Shown piece by piece: positions 57,516-60,000 of a stretch of DNA of 60,000 nt. Both the position numbers and the translations under genes were made by a program. Position 1 is the first letter of the stretch; each line of letters begins with the position of its first letter. The notes under the pieces were generated by a model. It worked only from the letters and a program-made list of their open reading frames with translations, did no database searches and was not told where the DNA came from. Source of the DNA: Bolinopsis microptera (Eukaryota; Ctenophora; Tentaculata; Lobata; Bolinopsidae); NCBI RefSeq assembly GCF_026151205.1, contig NC_087080.1, positions 8,895,720-8,955,719 on the forward strand, in the 5' to 3' direction.

Positions 57516-59028
57516 TTGTTGTTGTTGTTGTTGTTGTTGTTGTTCCTGTTTGTTTTCTATAGTGTTCTCAGGTTAAGTAGAGTTAGAGTTGGTGTCAATT
57601 AAACTCTCCTCAATTATATGTATTTCAAACTCCTAATATAATACCACAGTTTCAATCACAATATCATTAATATTATTAGCTGTGTTAAGTGTTTCAGAAG
57701 TTATGGCATTGTGCCAACTCTCACAGTGTTTTTAATTTCCCACTTTACAATATCTTACACCATTACCGTTACACATCCCTGTTAATTGAAACACTACCTG
57801 TTAACCATTAACTGTTAATCTATAGAGTCACGGGATTGTTAACATTTACCGCATATTTCCTGCGTAATTAGCCTAATGCCATGTAAACGACCGTGTTTAT
57901 ACACAAATATGTAGTTGTGATATTTGTGCGTTGTTGTGTCTTTTTGTATGTGACTTCTCCTCCTTGGCAGTGCTTGTGCTGTTTTATCATATTGTACCCA
58001 TAATTTAATTAATCATTCAATTATGCTAACAATATGTGACCACAACTGAACATTTCCTTGCGAATAATCCTGTATCAGTACCTTAGTACGTGATTTACCT
58101 CCTCGTACGTTACTCTCTGCCTTCTCATGTAGTTATCACGGAGAGTGGGGGGGGGAGACGTTTTCAGTTCTTTAGTCAGAGCGGCTGTAATGTAGCAGCT
58201 GAGGGCGCTCTGTTCAGATCACGTCTTGTTTTCTCTGTTGTCACTTGTTTGTTTAGTGTCTTGTTTCCCTGTTATGTATAGATGGAGACTTAGCAGCTAG
58301 TTGTCTAGTTATTTAGTTGTTTATGTTGAACTATACAATACACAGAATCTTAATTTCAAAGTCTGGTCCTAAACACTTCAGCGACTTGTCTATAAATTAG
58401 ACCACTAGACTACTAAAGTCTATTTACCTAAAGTAGACTTGCTCATTTCAATTACGGTTCTACGTCTGATATATTAACCTACTCCAGCAGCTAACTAACT
58501 CCCTCTCTCTCAGACGAAGAAGAGATAGACAGACGACGTGACACACTACTCCGCGAGTATAACCTGATAGGAGACGAGGAGTACGAGGCTGGGGAGCGAG
58601 TAAGAGAACAGCTCCGTGCTGCGCGGCTCGCTGCTCTAGATACTAAACCTGGTCCTTCTGGGGTTGTGACGTCATCAGATATCAAGGTTACAGAGTCAGT
58701 ATCTCATGAAGATGTTAACGTGACGTCATCAGATGTTAATGTGACATCAGCAGATGTTAACGTGACGTCATCAGATGTTAACGTGACGTCATCAGATGTT
58801 AACGTGACGTCATCAAATGAAACGGAGACGTCCGTCTCATCAGAAAGCCTTGTACACGTGCAACTAGAGGACACTGCCACCACTGCCACCACTGCCACCT
58901 CTGCCACAGATAATATGACTGAAGATAACCCTTTTTCCGCGCTGACGAAGGAAGAGGATAAGATAGAGGACGTGAATCAGGACGGCCTGAGATTGCGGAA
59001 TGTTGGCAGCGAGCCAAGAGAGGATTAG
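47250..59028 (+). CDS. SYVN1: E3 ubiquitin ligase HRD1/synoviolin, eleven exons
   Basis: ER-membrane RING ligase and core of the ER-associated degradation channel, working with SEL1L, Derlins and p97. Exons: 47250-47434, 47544-47645, 47831-48021, 48527-48717, 49155-49373, 50355-50532, 50657-50878, 51113-51234, 51347-51443, 52120-52257, 58514-59028. All phases agree: 719 residues. The membrane part (1-270) holds [29 protein letters not shown] and [24 protein letters not shown]2 (about 292-333) is split by intron 5: CIICRE | [20 protein letters not shown], then CPTCR. The cytosolic tail has an Asn-rich run, [20 protein letters not shown] and Pro/Ala repeats. The last exon is 6.3 kb away; it is accepted because its phase fits, its pyrimidine-rich acceptor is strong and the exon 10 donor is GTGAGT. 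Without it the protein would end four codons later. The ATG is one base after a strong acceptor (47241-47248). Confidence 0.96.
48239..48526 (+). repeat. Tandem array of 3' splice-site-like units in HRD1 intron 3
   Basis: Twelve copies of CTCTCCTCAG followed by CAAACTATTTAAC, in 22- and 29-base units (the longer adds CTAGCTCT). The last copy is the real acceptor of exon 4 (CCTCAG, 48521-48526); the earlier ones differ from it only in what follows. Confidence 0.95.
48727..48804. repeat. 11-bp tandem repeat just after the HRD1 exon 4 donor
   Basis: About six to seven units of ACTAACCAATT begin nine bases past the exon 4 donor. ACTAAC resembles a branch-point sequence. Exon 4 is thus flanked by tandem repeats on both sides. 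Confidence 0.85.
54261..54870. repeat. 33-bp minisatellite in the HRD1 last intron
   Basis: Eighteen or so units of ACCCATCACACCCTTGTCTC plus TCCTGGCCTCTAG. Since 33 is a multiple of three, open frames run through it on both strands ([11 protein letters not shown] on minus, [11 protein letters not shown] on plus). It begins where the nested minus-strand gene ends. Confidence 0.95.
54858..55184 (-). CDS. Small two-TM membrane protein nested antisense in HRD1
   Basis: An intronless 108-residue frame. Two hydrophobic segments are clear: about 7-27 ([19 protein letters not shown]) and about 49-68 ([19 protein letters not shown]), joined by a polar loop with [13 protein letters not shown]. The tail is very basic and polar ([15 protein letters not shown]). 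The hairpin plus basic tail would suit an ER/Golgi or mitochondrial membrane, but I do not recognise the family. The stop codon falls inside the first unit of the 33-bp minisatellite, so the last few residues may have been shaped by the array. A GA-rich run precedes the ATG. Confidence 0.6.
   Translation of the reverse strand: MELSRIVPTIMLALILLAFTTQGLYHTIKEAISRQNTGQELEVIAQHPIFLLQIGLFTLVIIGAYLVPKLPPHRRGKAKRRDIDWSSVRKESESRNQFGRHSNKETRA
56801..56817. repeat. (CG)n tract 1
   Basis: An alternating CG run followed by CTTGTTACAA. The same tail follows the second tract at 56967, so the flank is duplicated. Alternating CG favours Z-DNA. Confidence 0.9.
56967..56995. repeat. (TG)(CG)n tract 2
   Basis: TGTGTG passes into about eleven CG units, then CTTGTTACAA as in tract 1. 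Confidence 0.9.
57455..57544. repeat. (TTG)n microsatellite
   Basis: Almost pure TTG units with one T-rich interruption near 57513. The poly-Leu frame over it is an artefact. Confidence 0.95.
58667..58812. promoter_or_regulatory. Exonic array of five perfect CREs (TGACGTCA)
   Basis: TGACGTCA at 58667, 58721, 58763, 58784 and 58805, plus a TGACATCA variant at 58742, in a 21-bp tandem repeat (GATGTTAACGTGACGTCATC) of the last HRD1 exon. The repeat encodes DVNVTSS. Binding by CREB/ATF factors is possible; the DNA role is inferred. Confidence 0.5.
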
Positions 59029-59557
59029 GGGTAACTGTAGTCAAGGCTGTTATAATCACGGACGGGTTGTAGAGACCGTTTAGAGAGGTACCTTTAGTTT
59101 GGGTTCACCCAGTTGCCTTGCACTTAGCTTAGATTTATCCGGTTAACTGTATTAATTAAATGATCTTCTAACAGATTACTCGTCTCCTGATCTGGGGTAG
59201 AATATTCTGGTATTCTGGCTGTATTTTCTAGCTTTTCTTTCTTTCTGCGCAGTATGATATTTTCTATTCCTTCTTTCAGACTGGGGTTTGGTTTAAAGTT
59301 TCCAGTTTAATTTGTTGAATACTGATTTTTCTCATTGCATATTTTAGAGAATTTTGTTATGAATGATGTTAATTGTGCGATTTTAAACAACATTTTGAAA
59401 TCCCATTTCATGGTTCTAGTTTCACTCTAATCTAAATAAACTTTATTTATATAATATTCTGATTAAGGACATAATAATAACTTTTAATTAACCCCTATAA
59501 TAACTCTCAATTAACCCATTAATTAACCAATAGAACTCATCTCACATTCTCCTTTAG
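59029..59557. other. Short spacer between HRD1 and the next gene
   Basis: No coding sequence is seen. It should contain the HRD1 3' UTR and whatever starts the next transcript. AT-rich, no CpG-rich promoter visible. Confidence 0.5.
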
Positions 59558-59580
59558 CCTGATGTTTAAGCCGCCTAGTT

Positions 59581-59656
59581 ATGGACGACAGTATAAATTC
59601 AGACGTGAACGAGCGTAACAACGGAACTATTTCCACCCTTCAACTTATTGACTCAG
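59581..59656 (+). CDS. First coding exon of an unrecognised gene
   Basis: ATG at 59581 opens MDDSINSDVNERNNGTIST, ending at donor GTGAGA in phase 1; the rest lies beyond the window or in later exons not found. A strong acceptor TTCTCCTTTAG ends at 59557, 23 bases before the ATG. Hydrophilic and Asn-rich, no domain visible. Confidence 0.45.
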
Positions 59657-60000
59657 GTGAGACACCCAACATACCTTCTAATTCACATCTTTAATTAGGT
59701 TTTAAATATAATTGAGTTTCAAGTTTTAAATAGTTACTTTTTGAGTGGGTGAGTGCAAAGTTCGTGGGCGTAAAGTGCGGTTGTCTCACCAAATGCATCA
59801 TAAGCACTTTGTTCTCCGTTTTGTCTGGGTTAAATGCAATATTTTACGAGCACTGATCACGATATGTAAGAATATATTGTTGCTCCTAATTGCTTGTAAA
59901 TTTAAAGGTAAAATACACATTCTGCACTGTTGGCTCTTGTTGAGTTCGTTGAGAAAAGGTTCAGTCCAGAACAGGAAATACAAGTTATCGTCTTTCTTAT

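Noticed and set aside
57414-57602. Poly-leucine protein
   Set aside because: TTG microsatellite only.

Overview
The window is animal nuclear DNA: split genes with GT-AG introns, AT-rich spacers, many transposon relics and metazoan-specific families. No base-level signature fixes the species. A CR1-like LINE with an N-terminal zinc finger, a Q50 paired-like homeobox and splice acceptors very close to several start codons would suit a cnidarian-type or other early-branching invertebrate; this is inference with low confidence. I rebuilt four complete genes by hand from splice signals and reading phase.

Layout. 1-754: tail of a non-LTR reverse transcriptase (+). 4.2-6.6 kb: four-exon paired-like homeobox gene (+) with a GC-rich, E-box/CCAAT promoter. 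7.4-11.3 kb: unrecognised gene on the minus strand, at least five candidate exons, one of 18 nt, convergent with the homeobox gene. 15.9-28.9 kb: a ZnT5-type zinc transporter (SLC30A5) on the minus strand, eight exons, 798 codons. One of its introns holds a 2.9-kb array of an 11-bp repeat. 30.3-35.1 kb: a nine-exon, four-repeat annexin (+) with a 2.66-kb piggyBac-like element, flanked by TTAA, in intron 3. 36-40.5 kb: a repeat nest (inverted and direct duplications, a hAT-like MITE candidate, a decayed retroelement tail). 40.9-46.5 kb: a near-intact two-ORF CR1-like LINE (-); beside its 5' end lies an 809-bp retroelement insertion with a 16-bp target-site duplication. 46.8-47.0 kb: terminal exon of an unknown gene (+) ending in TGA followed at once by AATAAA. 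47.2-59.0 kb: the ER ubiquitin ligase HRD1/synoviolin (SYVN1), eleven exons, 719 codons (+), carrying a small two-TM protein gene nested antisense in its last intron. 59.6 kb: first exon of a further unknown gene (+).

Functional links are modest: HRD1 (ER-associated degradation) and ZnT5 (zinc loading of the early secretory pathway) both serve the secretory pathway, and annexin acts at membranes, but nothing shows co-regulation. The most unusual features are local tandem expansions at intron 3' ends (HRD1 intron 3, ZnT5 exon 3, the exon upstream of HRD1), the palindrome-studded piggyBac-like element, the exonic run of TGACGTCA sites in HRD1, and acceptor-like sequences just upstream of several start codons, which hint at trans-splicing or short 5' UTR introns.
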